A stretch of 64,000 bases of DNA from Paenibacillus_V sp046244365 (GTDB lineage Bacteria; Bacillota; Bacilli; Paenibacillales; NBRC-103111), in the NCBI RefSeq assembly GCF_046244365.1, contig NZ_CP176395.1, forward strand, positions 5,022,001 through 5,086,000. The letters are read 5' to 3'. Position numbers and translations under genes: made by a program. Under the pieces are notes generated by a model, which had not been told where the DNA came from, did no database searches, and worked only from the letters and a program-made list of their open reading frames with translations. Below are positions 26,711 through 34,466 of the stretch, piece by piece; positions within the stretch are counted from its first letter, which is position 1, and every line of letters begins with the position of its first letter.

Positions 26711-26820
26711 TTGCCTTATGCCCCTTTCGATACATACATCTTAGCCAAAAAAATAAACAAAGCTACCTTATCGGCAACTTCGAACATGCATTGATTAAAT
26801 GAATTCAATTTCATGGCCAT

Positions 26821-26848
26821 CGAACTATCGTTCTCCGTTTAGCTTAAC
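26821..26848. repeat. Degenerate array repeat, core-less form
   Basis: The segment ending CGTTCTCCGTTTAGCTTAAC aligns with the core-less repeat at 28339-28363 (CGTTCACCCGTTAGCTGAAC). It overlaps the stop codon of the 26839 gene. It is the most diverged member of the set. Confidence 0.4.
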
Positions 26849-27162
26849 AAGATAGCTCTTAATTTCGTATGAATTTCGTTACCGATTTTACTTGAAAAGA
26901 TTTCAATAAAGCTTATTTTGCCCTCACATACTTCGATTGTTCCTATTCCCTCAAAAGCAAAACCTTCAAGTTTCTTCTCATTATCTATATATTGTGTAAG
27001 GTAAAAAGAACCACAATCAGGTTCTCCACACTCACACATCTCTTTGATTCTAAGGTCATCAACTTGAATTGCTAATTCAAGCCGAGAATTACTAATAAAA
27101 AACTCTTTAATTCTATGTGCTAAAGAAGGTAAAACTTTAGTCAGTAACGGATTGTTTTCCAT
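26839..27162 (-). CDS. Hypothetical protein with CxC...C motif
   Basis: 107 residues. Not recognised as a named family. A cluster MCECGEPDCGSFYLTQY near residues 42-58 has three Cys that could bind a metal; the rest alternates short strands and helices, with no signal or membrane segment. Its stop codon lies inside a degenerate copy of the island's palindromic repeat, so gene and repeat may have moved together. Low GC. Confidence 0.65.
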   Translation of the reverse strand: MENNPLLTKVLPSLAHRIKEFFISNSRLELAIQVDDLRIKEMCECGEPDCGSFYLTQYIDNEKKLEGFAFEGIGTIEVCEGKISFIEIFSSKIGNEIHTKLRAILLS

Positions 27163-27225
27163 TTCTCACTAATCCTTTTCAAGTCTTTTTACAGCAATTT
27201 TATCACTTGGTTGTATTACAGTATA

Positions 27226-27312
27226 CTGCCCGTTAGGTGAGAACAAGGCTGCTGATCATGCCGGCAGCCTCGTGGTGTAGTTTATTGAACAAGCGTACCG
27301 AGGGAGTTCAAC
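27226..27312. repeat. Palindromic array repeat, long form
   Basis: Begins CTGCCCGTTAGGTGAG, contains a hairpin AGGCTGC/GCAGCCT (27246-27252, 27264-27270), then CCTCGTGGTGTAGTTTATTG and ends near GAGTTCAAC. It shares its hairpin, the GTTTATTGA(A/G)CAA stretch and ends with the copy at 28910-28995. Confidence 0.65.
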
Positions 27313-27363
27313 TACAACTCGTTCGTACACCATTGTGTGTAGAGACAAGGGAATACAGCAAAA

Positions 27364-28212
27364 TCACAGCGTTTTCCGCATGAATTCCATAATATATTTT
27401 TCTTTAAAACCAAGGCTGTCATACAGATTTCTGGCATAGTTCCCGACAACACACCAAAGGTCAACTTCCGCACTGCCGCGTTGATAGATTTCGTTGCATA
27501 AATACATAACAAACTTTCTTCCGATCCCAAGCCCCTGAAAGTCTGTACGGACGGAAATACTGTTGATTTCATTTCCAGAAAGGTGGCTATAAGCGACGAT
27601 TTCCCCATTTACTTCGTAGACATAGCGGGTTTCCGCATCTTCTTTCCATTCTCTTCGCTCTTTTTCACTGGGCTTGGCAATCACAGAATCGGGAAAGCAC
27701 CCTACCCGGACACGCATTTCATGAAAAGCTGTAGCGTACAACGCATGACTGGCAAGATAATCATCGTCCTTATACTGCCTCACCGGAAGCTCCTCCAGTA
27801 GAAAGGGGTCTCCGGTTAGCTGCATTAAAGCCGACGAAAAGTATTTGTCATAACCGAGCTTGTGCGCAAACGCAAGAGATGATTGATGACCAGCACGAAA
27901 GGAACTCCTTACTTTTTGGGTTCCGCCCGCCCGCAATTTGGTTTCAGCATATTTTACCGTTGCCGCACCAATTCCATGCCTGCGAAACTGTGGAGCAACA
28001 AACACCGTTAAATAGGACTGAGATGCAGGCTCGTTCACTTGAGCCAATGCAACAAGCTTATTCTCAATATACGCGGTAATAAACAATTCTGGATTTTCAG
28101 CAAGCACCCGAAGGATGTCTTCACTCGCGTCGACGTCTAAGCTTAATAATTCTCTTGTGACATTATAATCTTTTCCGCTGAAGTGTTCGTATCGGATACC
28201 TGCGATGTTCAT
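27364..28212 (-). CDS. GNAT family N-acetyltransferase with two GNAT-like domains
   Basis: 282 residues, start with AGGAGGG upstream. The N-terminal half has VFVAPQFRRHGIGAATVKYA and the C-terminal half has SVRTDFQGLGIGRKFVMYLC, both acetyl-CoA pyrophosphate-loop motifs (R/Q-x-x-G-x-G/A). Tandem GNAT domains fit small-molecule or aminoglycoside-type acetyltransferases; the substrate cannot be told. Stand-alone, separated from neighbours by palindromic repeats. Confidence 0.85.
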   Translation of the reverse strand: MNIAGIRYEHFSGKDYNVTRELLSLDVDASEDILRVLAENPELFITAYIENKLVALAQVNEPASQSYLTVFVAPQFRRHGIGAATVKYAETKLRAGGTQKVRSSFRAGHQSSLAFAHKLGYDKYFSSALMQLTGDPFLLEELPVRQYKDDDYLASHALYATAFHEMRVRVGCFPDSVIAKPSEKERREWKEDAETRYVYEVNGEIVAYSHLSGNEINSISVRTDFQGLGIGRKFVMYLCNEIYQRGSAEVDLWCVVGNYARNLYDSLGFKEKYIMEFMRKTL

Positions 28213-28338
28213 CAGTCTTCGATCCCTCCTTTTTTGAATTATTTCTGTTATTTATGTTTCAAATAGGCATACCTCTATCAGATAACAATTTACACTTTAA
28301 TCTTGGTTTATAGGTGGTAATTTTTGATTATAAGTATT

Positions 28339-28363
28339 CTGCCCGTTCACCCGTTAGCTGAAC
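28339..28363. repeat. Palindromic array repeat, short form without hairpin core
   Basis: CTGCCCGTTCACCCGTTAGC then TGAAC: it joins the left end (CTGCCCGTT) directly to the right end (CCCGTTAG.TGAAC/TTCAG) of the long copies, as if the about 60-base hairpin core were absent or removed. Confidence 0.5.
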
Positions 28364-28375
28364 GGTATCTTGCTT

Positions 28376-28879
28376 TTATTTCCACCCGGTACGTGTAAGT
28401 ATTCCTTCTACAAAATCGGTTTTTGCATTGGTATAAGCCTTGCGGTCATTGTGAAATTGTTGTGCCAGCTTTAACTTTATTTTACCGTACTCTTCAGCTT
28501 CTTGAGCATGGCTTCTCAAATAATCACGGAACATGATATGGCGTTTATATTCAGCGTTATCGACCGTACAAACGTAAAGATGATGCCAAGGTACTCCGCT
28601 AGGAGGAACGAAAGCTTCACGACCTTCAATTCCAAAATCACCTTCATGTACGTAACCCAGGGCAGCTAGCTTTTCAATAGCTATCTGAACATCGTCACGT
28701 GTAGCCACCACAACGTCCATATCAACAATTGGCTTGGCGGGTAACCCTGGAACGGACGTACTCCCGACATGATCTATTGTCAAAACAATATCGCTTATGG
28801 ATGGAGCCACAAAATCCCGTAGTGCTTCAAACATCTTAACCCATTTAGGGTCGTATTCTACAACCGTCACACTTCTCAT
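28376..28879 (-). CDS. GrpB family protein (UPF0157, nucleotidyltransferase fold)
   Basis: 167 residues; start ATG with TAGGAGG upstream. VVEYDPKWVKMFEALRDFV, DHVGSTSVPGLPAKPIVDMD and WHHLYVCTVDNAEYKRHI are diagnostic of GrpB proteins (DUF4269/GrpB, related to nucleotidyltransferases). GST-VPG-L-KP-IDMD corresponds to the nucleotidyltransferase active-site region with two Asp-type ligands. Cellular role unknown. Often found in mobile small-gene contexts, as here. Confidence 0.9.
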   Translation of the reverse strand: MRSVTVVEYDPKWVKMFEALRDFVAPSISDIVLTIDHVGSTSVPGLPAKPIVDMDVVVATRDDVQIAIEKLAALGYVHEGDFGIEGREAFVPPSGVPWHHLYVCTVDNAEYKRHIMFRDYLRSHAQEAEEYGKIKLKLAQQFHNDRKAYTNAKTDFVEGILTRTGWK

Positions 28880-28909
28880 GGTAATCCTCCTAAACAGTAC
28901 TGCGTATTC

Positions 28910-28995
28910 CTGCTCGTCTAACTGAGCGAGGCTGCCGAATTTTCTACACGGCAGCCTCGTAGAAGTTTATTGAGCAAACGTGCCCGTTAGTTCAG
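28910..28995. repeat. Palindromic array repeat, long form
   Basis: Contains a perfect 11-bp hairpin CGAGGCTGCCG/CGGCAGCCTCG (28927-28937, 28949-28959) followed by GTTTATTGAGCAAACG and ends TGCCCGTTAGTTCAG. Left end CTGCTCGTCTAACTGAG. The related copy is at 27226-27312. Confidence 0.7.
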
Positions 28996-29274
28996 TGGCT
29001 TTGATGCATAGAACAACTCATTTTCACACTCTAAATACCTTAATGTTCGCTCAATATCGTCTACAACATAACTCCGTACAATTATCATATGTTTGAAGAA
29101 CAATCCTGGGGGGTTGATATTCTTATGTGAAAGATTATTTTTTAGCCTGTCAGGTGTGTATAAGATACTCCACCGCTTGCTTCCATCTTCAAAAGTCATG
29201 ATAACCTCGACCCAATTCCATTCATCTGAAGGACCCAGTGGATCATCATCGAAACGCCAGTTCAATAATTTCAT
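28987..29274 (-). CDS. Hypothetical protein
   Basis: 95 residues from the ATG at 29272-29274, which has GGAGG five bases upstream; a TTG further out is rejected. Contains LLNWRFDDDPLGPSDEWNWV and two Trp-rich strands; no signal or membrane segment. No family recognised. Its 3' end lies within the palindromic repeat ending at 28995. Confidence 0.6.
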   Translation of the reverse strand: MKLLNWRFDDDPLGPSDEWNWVEVIMTFEDGSKRWSILYTPDRLKNNLSHKNINPPGLFFKHMIIVRSYVVDDIERTLRYLECENELFYASKPLN

Positions 29275-29343
29275 GAAATCCTCCAAAAAATATACTATCG
29301 TACCCGTCCCTCAGTATTAAGGATTTATCTCACATAAACTCAA

Positions 29344-29662
29344 TCATTCGCAGGATTTCATCACTTTGGAATACAGTGGTAGTAAGGATATTAAGTTGTT
29401 GCGACCGCAAGGTGCCCTTTCGAGGCATGCGGGAATAGAAGAAACATCTGGAACATTTCCCCATTTAAATATCTACTGCACGCATACTCCACAATTCCCT
29501 GGAGATTGACCATCCCAAGGCTCTACGGGTCGATGCCCTTACATTCCTTCGTTACACCTTTCCAAGGTGTGGAGACCGATAGCGTTTAGCGGATGGGTCT
29601 GTGCCCTTTTCGGGTACGAACTCGGTCCTCCGTGCTTTCTTTTTTCAAAATCCTGCGAATGA
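29344..29662 (-). ncRNA. Candidate IS110-type guide (bridge/seek) RNA region
   Basis: A 319-base non-coding block directly downstream of the transposase, bounded by perfect 15-bp inverted repeats ATTCGCAGGATTT plus two flanking bases (29344-29358 and 29648-29662). On the minus strand it carries GAAAGCACGGA and GAAGGAATGT about 98 bases apart; both words recur at nearly the same spacing behind the second IS110 remnant. IS110/IS1111 elements are known to express a structured guide RNA from a non-coding end. Expression here is inferred. Confidence 0.55.
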
Positions 29663-29663
29663 A

Positions 29664-30973
29664 TCAATTTACGTTACTTCGAAAATGGCAGGCAGCCTGA
29701 ATGTATGTGAGGACCGTTTTTTCAGGTGTAAACGATTCATCGTGCTGTACCATTCCGACTAAGATTCGCGCCAGTTTTCCAAGCAGTTTGAATATGTATT
29801 GCTGTTTACTCATACGTTTAGCTTGTACATTATTTTCATGCAATTGCCGAAAGACAGGGTTTGTTCCCACTAATGTAAGGGTAGCCAGATACATATATTT
29901 TCGCAGTGTGGAATCTCCTCGTTTGGAAAGTACGATCTGGCCCTTGCGCTTTCCCGACATGCTCTCTGCCAGGTTTAAACCAGCTTTCCATAGCAACTGA
30001 CGCCCGTGAACATACTGTTTCAAATCGCCCGTACCAGCCAGAATTGCTGCGATATAGATCGTCCCTAGACCTTTAACGGAGCGAAGCTGGCTAGTAATTG
30101 GAATCTCGCCGAGTAAAGTTGCAATTTCTTGCTCAATCTGATCCAATATACCAGCAATGCGCTCGTACTCTTCTAATAAGCGTTGTAGATCCTGTCTGGC
30201 TTCACTGAGTGCTACAGACTCTCCCACGCTTTGTGCCGCTTTAGAGAGTAGTTCAGCTGCCTTCAGAATGCCCGTTGACCGCCAGCTCGTTTCATATATT
30301 TTCTCCAACCTGTAATAACCTCTGCCGTAGATTGGCCTTTTAGATCAAACGGGGATGGGAACTCTTTGAGTGTCGCTATGGATCGCGGACAGGTCCAATC
30401 TTTAAATACCGAGGCATACTCAGGGAAGCGAATATCCAACCAGCGAACAATCCGATTCTGCATCCGAACACTATTTGTGACCCAAAATTCCCTATCGCTC
30501 ATTATCGTGCGTAACCGTTGAAAATGAGTTGCTTGTCGGATGTATTCATAATAGTAGCCGCGGCTGACAACATCTGCAATAACAAGAGCATCTTTTGGGT
30601 CACTCTTGGAAGGACAATTATCTCGGTTCTCTTTGTTTCGTTTCGTTGTTGCAGGGTTGACTAAAACAACATTTACGCCTTTCTCAACAAGCCAGTTGGC
30701 CAAACTATACCAGTAATACCCCGTCGGCTCCATGCCAATTAGGATGTTTTTTAGCCGGTGTTTTTGTTGCAAGGCATCTATCCAGCGCTGCAATTTTTCA
30801 AATCCTTGGAGAGTGTTTTTGAACGAAAGATGCTGACTAGTGAGGACGATTCCACGATAATTCGTAGCTTGAGCTACGTGAGTTTCCTTTGCCATATCGA
30901 TACCCACAACAAGATGGGAAGTGGTAATTCGTTCAATACGTTGATTTTGTCCGTCTGATTGCTTAAACTTCAT
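29664..30973 (-). pseudogene. IS110-family transposase, frameshifted
   Basis: The N-terminal piece (30263-30973) has the RuvC-like DEDD domain: VVGIDMAKETHVAQ, GMEPTGYYWYSL and SDPKDALVIADV. The C-terminal piece (29664-30308) carries the transposase_20 domain with LRSVKGLGTIYIAAILAGTG, LWKAGLNLAESMSGKRKGQ and the conserved Ser-containing region. The frames must switch near 30270-30300, after GWRKYMKRAGG. IS110 transposases are single ORFs and no slippery heptamer is evident, so a small indel (or sequencing error) has broken the gene. If error, the protein would be about 430 residues and possibly active. Confidence 0.85.
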
Positions 30974-30978
30974 AATAA

Positions 30979-31040
30979 GAGCGCCTCCTTGATGGTGTTG
31001 GGTATTTACCCGTCGACAAACCCATCATACCGAGGCGCTC
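30979..31040 (-). promoter_or_regulatory. Leader hairpin sequestering the transposase ribosome binding site
   Basis: GAGCGCCTC (30979-30987) pairs with GAGGCGCTC (31032-31040). On the minus-strand RNA the transposase AAGGAGG lies inside the stem base next to the ATG, so transcripts reading in from outside would fold and hide it. On the plus strand the hairpin is followed by CTTTTTTG and could terminate transcription. Confidence 0.55.
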
Positions 31041-31094
31041 CTTTTTTGACAAAGCCCATTTCTTAGCCTATACAGGAATGTTTAGCGTAATGAT

Positions 31095-31472
31095 TTAACT
31101 ATCCTCCACTTGTATCGTGCGATTTTCATCAAGCCGCACTTTATAAGACTCCCCCCATGCTTTCATAGACATAATCACCGGTTCCACAGTCCTTCCGAAA
31201 TCAGTAAGGGAGTATTCCACTCTTGGCGGAACCTCTTTATATATTTCTCGATGAATGATGCCGTCCCGTTCAAGCTCTCTTAACTGCAATGTGAGCATAA
31301 ACTGCGTAATTCCTGGATTGAGGCGCCTGAATTCATTGAATCTTTTCGTTCCGTCCAGGAGCTGATAGAGAATGATCCCCTTCCACTTTCCTCCTATAAC
31401 ATCCAGCGTTGTTTCAACCGGACATGCTTGCATATCTGGACGCATTCCATATTTGTTTCTTCGGTCTCCCAT
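31095..31472 (-). CDS. HxlR family transcriptional regulator
   Basis: 125 residues with GGGAGG before the ATG. Winged-helix signature: CPVETTLDVIGGKWKGIILY then LDGTKRFNEFRRLNPGITQ, LRELERDGIIHREIYKEVPP and VEYSLTDFGRTVEPV. Cys17 is at the position used for thiol/quinone sensing in YodB/HypR-type members (known of the family). It is divergent from an oxidoreductase gene, the usual target arrangement. Confidence 0.92.
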   Translation of the reverse strand: MGDRRNKYGMRPDMQACPVETTLDVIGGKWKGIILYQLLDGTKRFNEFRRLNPGITQFMLTLQLRELERDGIIHREIYKEVPPRVEYSLTDFGRTVEPVIMSMKAWGESYKVRLDENRTIQVEDS

Positions 31473-31528
31473 CAGCTTATCCTCCCAAAGGTTTGATTTT
31501 TAATACTATACCATAAAAATATGCGTAC

Positions 31529-31558
31529 TTACTTAAAGTAATCTAACTGATATACAAT
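31529..31558 (+). promoter_or_regulatory. HxlR operator overlapping the oxidoreductase promoter
   Basis: TTACTTAAAGTAA (31529-31541) is a perfect odd-centred palindrome, similar to TACT-N-AGTA operators of YodB/HxlR proteins. TTACTT can act as -35 to TACAAT (31553-31558) with an 18-base spacer, so binding would block the gene starting at 31601. Confidence 0.55.
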
Positions 31559-31600
31559 GCTACATGTACAACATTTGCTATTTGAGAGGATGGGATACCT

Positions 31601-32644
31601 ATGAATACTCGCCAAAAGATGAAAGCAATCGGTGCTTACCGATACCTCCCAATATCTGATCCGGAAAGCCTTATTGATCTGTATTTGGATAAACCGGAAC
31701 CTACAGGCCGCGATTTGCTTGTAAATGTAAAAGCTATCTCTGTCAACCCTGCAGACGTAGGCGTTCGCGAAAAACATAACTACCAAGCCGAATCACCGAA
31801 AATTCTTGGTTGGGATGCTGCTGGAATCGTAGAACAAGTCGGTCCTGACTGTCAATTGTTTAAACCAGGGGACAAGATCTATTATGCGGGCAGTGTGGCT
31901 CGACCAGGCACTAATAGCGAATTTCACTTGGTTGATGAACGAATTGTAGGAAAAATGCCAAGAAGTTTGGATTTCGCCGCCTCCGCCGCATTGCCGCTTA
32001 CCTCGATAACGGCATGGGAGGGCCTATTTGATCGTTTAGGAATTAGCCTAAACACAAATGAAAACAAAAGTATACTTATTATCGGCGCAGCTGGAGGAGT
32101 AGGATCGATTGCCGTTCAACTTGCCAAATTAGCAGGTTTGACAGTCATCGGTACTGCTTCGCGTCCGGAGTCAACTCAATGGGTCAAGAGATTAGGTGCA
32201 GATTTTATCATAAACCACAACAACCCTTTCCAACCTCAGCTCAAGGAATTTGGTATAGATACTGTAGATTATATTTTCTGCTTGAATGATACTGTACAAC
32301 ATCTAGCGAATATGTCGGAGGCCATTACCCCCCAAGGTAAAATTTGCTGTATCGTTCCTACAGATAAGGCTACCTGGGCAGGAAGCTTGAAAATGGACTT
32401 GCTGTTTTCTAAAAGTGTAACGTTTGTATGGGAGTTCATGTTTACACGGCCATTGTTTCATACCGAGGACATGATAAAACAACACGAATTGCTGAATGAC
32501 CTGGCAGACTTAATCGATGATAGAAAATTAAAAACTACACTAAACGAACGACTAGAACCCATTAATGCAGCAAACCTGCGTTTAGCACATGAGAAGTTGG
32601 AAAATGGACGGTCTATTGGTAAAATTGTTTTAGAAAACTTCTGA
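31601..32644 (+). CDS. Zinc-independent MDR oxidoreductase (quinone reductase / zinc-type alcohol dehydrogenase-like)
   Basis: 347 residues, ATG at 31601 with GAGAGGATGGG upstream. Medium-chain reductase fold: VKAISVNPADVGVREKHN, KILGWDAAGIVEQVG, LPLTSITAWEGLFDRLGI and NAD(P)-binding IIGAAGGVGSIAVQLAKLAG. The structural- and catalytic-zinc Cys are absent, typical of the QOR/ZADH (NADPH:quinone reductase) group. It probably detoxifies quinones or enals. It is divergent from and likely repressed by the HxlR regulator; low GC. Confidence 0.9.
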   Translation: MNTRQKMKAIGAYRYLPISDPESLIDLYLDKPEPTGRDLLVNVKAISVNPADVGVREKHNYQAESPKILGWDAAGIVEQVGPDCQLFKPGDKIYYAGSVARPGTNSEFHLVDERIVGKMPRSLDFAASAALPLTSITAWEGLFDRLGISLNTNENKSILIIGAAGGVGSIAVQLAKLAGLTVIGTASRPESTQWVKRLGADFIINHNNPFQPQLKEFGIDTVDYIFCLNDTVQHLANMSEAITPQGKICCIVPTDKATWAGSLKMDLLFSKSVTFVWEFMFTRPLFHTEDMIKQHELLNDLADLIDDRKLKTTLNERLEPINAANLRLAHEKLENGRSIGKIVLENF

Positions 32645-32934
32645 TACCTACGAAGAAGGCACGTTTGGTTCCAAAAAGCGGTATACGTATAGACAAGACT
32701 AAGGCCCTTGCCATTTTGGGGCCTTTTTGTGTACAACGGTATGGTGCAGGCGAGAGAAAATCCTCCCAAACTTTATAAAAAACGTTGCCGTTACTGTGAT
32801 ACGGTTTACCGCACATGATCTTAAACTATCCTCCCTCTATGGAGAATCGCTTTACTCTTAGATACTCATGTTTTCTTAGAATTTGACCTTGTTGCATCGT
32901 TAAAAGACAACTTATTCATGGAATCAAATTGAAA
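32645..32934. other. Gene-poor stretch after the oxidoreductase gene
   Basis: Contains the terminator at 32701-32728 and a tiny plus-strand ORF (32741-32818, 25 codons) with KLYKKRCRYCDTVYRT, which resembles the start of a zinc-ribbon protein but then stops. Otherwise nothing recognised. Confidence 0.4.
32701..32728 (+). terminator. Intrinsic terminator after the oxidoreductase gene
   Basis: AAGGCCC (32701-32707) pairs with GGGCCTT (32719-32725) and is followed by TTT and more T-rich sequence. Confidence 0.75.
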
Positions 32935-33246
32935 CTGAAGAATATTGTGGGACTGCGGAAAGCGCAAAAACATCCTCACCTTGTCCACTTCTCTGTAAAA
33001 AGTGGTTACTCCGGTAAAGTATGGTTGCACTTATGGATCTCCACACTTTCTCATGGTGGTCAACCCTCCCATGTCTCACAGAGTCTACGCTCCCACATTC
33101 CTTCATTCAACCTGTCCATGAGGTGGAGGTCAGATATGCTGCCCGACAGGATCTTCGTCCGTATGAATAGTGCTGTTCCGACTCATCCGTGCTTTCGTTG
33201 TCTGTTGTTTGTTACGACTTCAATTTCTAAGAAGATGCTACTGCAT
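32935..33246 (-). ncRNA. Second candidate IS110 guide RNA region
   Basis: Non-coding block downstream of the second IS110 transposase remnant. On the minus strand GAAAGCACGGA (33186-33196) and GAAGGAATGT (33095-33104) are present, about 101 bases apart, versus about 98 in the element at 29344. Sequence between and around is otherwise different, as expected of a scaffold with variable guide loops. Confidence 0.45.
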
Positions 33247-33656
33247 TTAAGCTGCTAATGGTGCTTCTATATATCGAGGGATATCCTGCATCATTTTTTC
33301 TTCGCTGAATTCATGGCCTTTTTTCATGATGCCAAACATAATCCGAATGAGCTTGTTACACGGCGCAATGAGCGATTGCATTTTTTTCAGTGGAGTATCC
33401 GGCCGCCTGGTGTAATACTCGTGCAAAGCTTTAAACGCTCCATTCTTCGCTACGAGTGGCATCATCACACGGAAAAGCAAGGCACGAAGTCGCTTCCTGC
33501 CCCTCTTCGTAATCTTGGTCTGCCCTTTGTGTTTACCTGATGTGTTTTCTTTTAGATTCAGCCCTGCGAGCTTAATGATCTGCTTGGGATGACGGTACTG
33601 GCGGAATGTCGCCAACTTCAGCGAGGAAGCCAGCTATTGTATCCCGGCCACCCCCT
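33247..33656 (-). pseudogene. IS110-family transposase, C-terminal remnant
   Basis: Residues YRHPKQIIKLAGLNLKENTS to the stop are the C-terminal transposase_20 domain (KGQTKITKRGRKRLRALLFR, KGHEFSEEKMMQD). Upstream, IAGFLAEVGDI is in another frame, one extra base away near 33604. The sequence ends at about 33656, where it joins AraC-type coding sequence. It is a different subfamily from the 29.6 kb element. All of the N-terminal DEDD domain is lost. Confidence 0.85.
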
Positions 33657-34208
33657 TTAATTAAAGCGTCGGCAGGTCAATATGTCGATTTTGCGAAAGA
33701 GATCGTCGCCAAGACGGTGAAAGTGCTGATCGCCATGAACCTGGACATCGGCGAAATGCTTGAGCGCCATTTTCCCTATCAGCGAATCAAGGAATGTTTT
33801 ACGCCGGAGGAGTTTGCGGATTTTTGCGAGTGGTTTCTGACGGAAGCTTTGCGGATGATCCAGGACAAGAAGGAAGGCAGCGATCCGGCGATCCGGTTTG
33901 TGACGGACTACATGGAAAACCATTGCGGAGAAGACATTTCGCTGGAGATGACGGCCAAAAAAATCAACATGTCCGCGAACTATTTCTCGAAATATTTCAA
34001 GGAGAAAACCGGGATGAACTTCTCCGACTAATTGACCGAACTGCGCATCCGCAAAGCCAACGTTTTGCTGGTGGAGTCCGACCATATAATTCAGCATATC
34101 GCCGAACAAGTCGGCATCGTCAATGTCAATTCCTTCATTCGGATGTTCAAGAAGGTGACGGGAATGACGCCCGGAGAGTATAAGCGGCATCATCAGATGG
34201 GAAGATAG
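33657..34208 (+). pseudogene. AraC-type response regulator, truncated and interrupted
   Basis: The plus-strand frame runs through a helical linker (YVDFAKEIVAKTVKVLIAMN) into an AraC HTH: YMENHCGEDISLEMTAKKIN, MSANYFSKYFKEKTGMNFSD, then TAA at 34029-34031 where the family has Tyr, then in the same frame LTELRIRKANVLLVESDHII to MTPGEYKRHH and a stop at 34208. A single-base nonsense change plus loss of the receiver half to the IS110 remnant have killed this YesN-like regulator. Its kinase partner is not in the window. Confidence 0.85.
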
Positions 34209-34239
34209 CTTTAATCTGAATTCGACAGCAAAATCAAAA

Positions 34240-34270
34240 GCTGACGTCCTGTCTTGGGACGTCAACTTTT
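34240..34270 (+). terminator. Intrinsic terminator after the dead AraC gene
   Basis: TGACGTCC (34242-34249) and GGACGTCA (34257-34264) form a stem with a short loop, followed by ACTTTTCG. Weak U-tract. Confidence 0.6.
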
Positions 34271-34379
34271 CGTTTACCGTGTTAAACGACTTCCTGACGA
34301 ACTGGCTTTAAGCCTCAACTGCGATTGTTTAATGGAATAACGGTACAGCCCGCAGCCGTACCGTCTTTTCTTTGTAACC

Positions 34380-34411
34380 TATTGTTCAAACAATAAACTA
34401 TTTGCTATAAT
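34380..34411 (+). promoter_or_regulatory. Promoter with palindrome upstream of the GH20-like gene
   Basis: TATTGTT-CA-AACAATA (34380-34395) is a 7-bp-arm palindrome. TTGTTC within it (34382-34387) is a possible -35 for TATAAT at 34406-34411 (18-base spacer). The site is very AT-rich and lies about 60 bases before the start codon. Confidence 0.5.
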
Positions 34412-34466
34412 AAATATTATATATAATATAAAGTGTATTCAATATTAAACATACGCGGAGGTAACT

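Larger units (their letters stand above)
29344..31041 (-). mobile_element. IS110-family insertion sequence
   Basis: One transposase gene in two frames (29664-30973), a 3' structured block (29344-29662) and a 5' leader hairpin (30979-31040). IS110 elements usually lack terminal inverted repeats and target duplications, so the ends given are the outermost element-like structures rather than proven boundaries. Confidence 0.65.
25444..34210. other. AT-rich accessory island
   Basis: Between the MBL operon and the GH20-like gene the sequence changes character. Coding is AT-richer with many AAA/AAT/TTT codons, genes are small and unrelated, four broken transposase or regulator genes occur (25583, 29664, 33247, 33657), and palindromic repeats separate the small genes. 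The flanking backbone is GC-richer. Exact borders are not visible and no integrase or att site was recognised. Confidence 0.6.

Noticed and set aside
26821..28995. True integron cassette array with attC sites
   Set aside because: GTTAG-type ends and hairpins recall attC, but consensus R'/R'' boxes with the usual spacing are not present and no tyrosine integron integrase is in the window.
30263..30308. Programmed -1 frameshift in the IS110 transposase
   Set aside because: IS110 transposases are single ORFs and no X-XXY-YYZ slippery heptamer occurs in the overlap; a simple lesion or read error is more likely.
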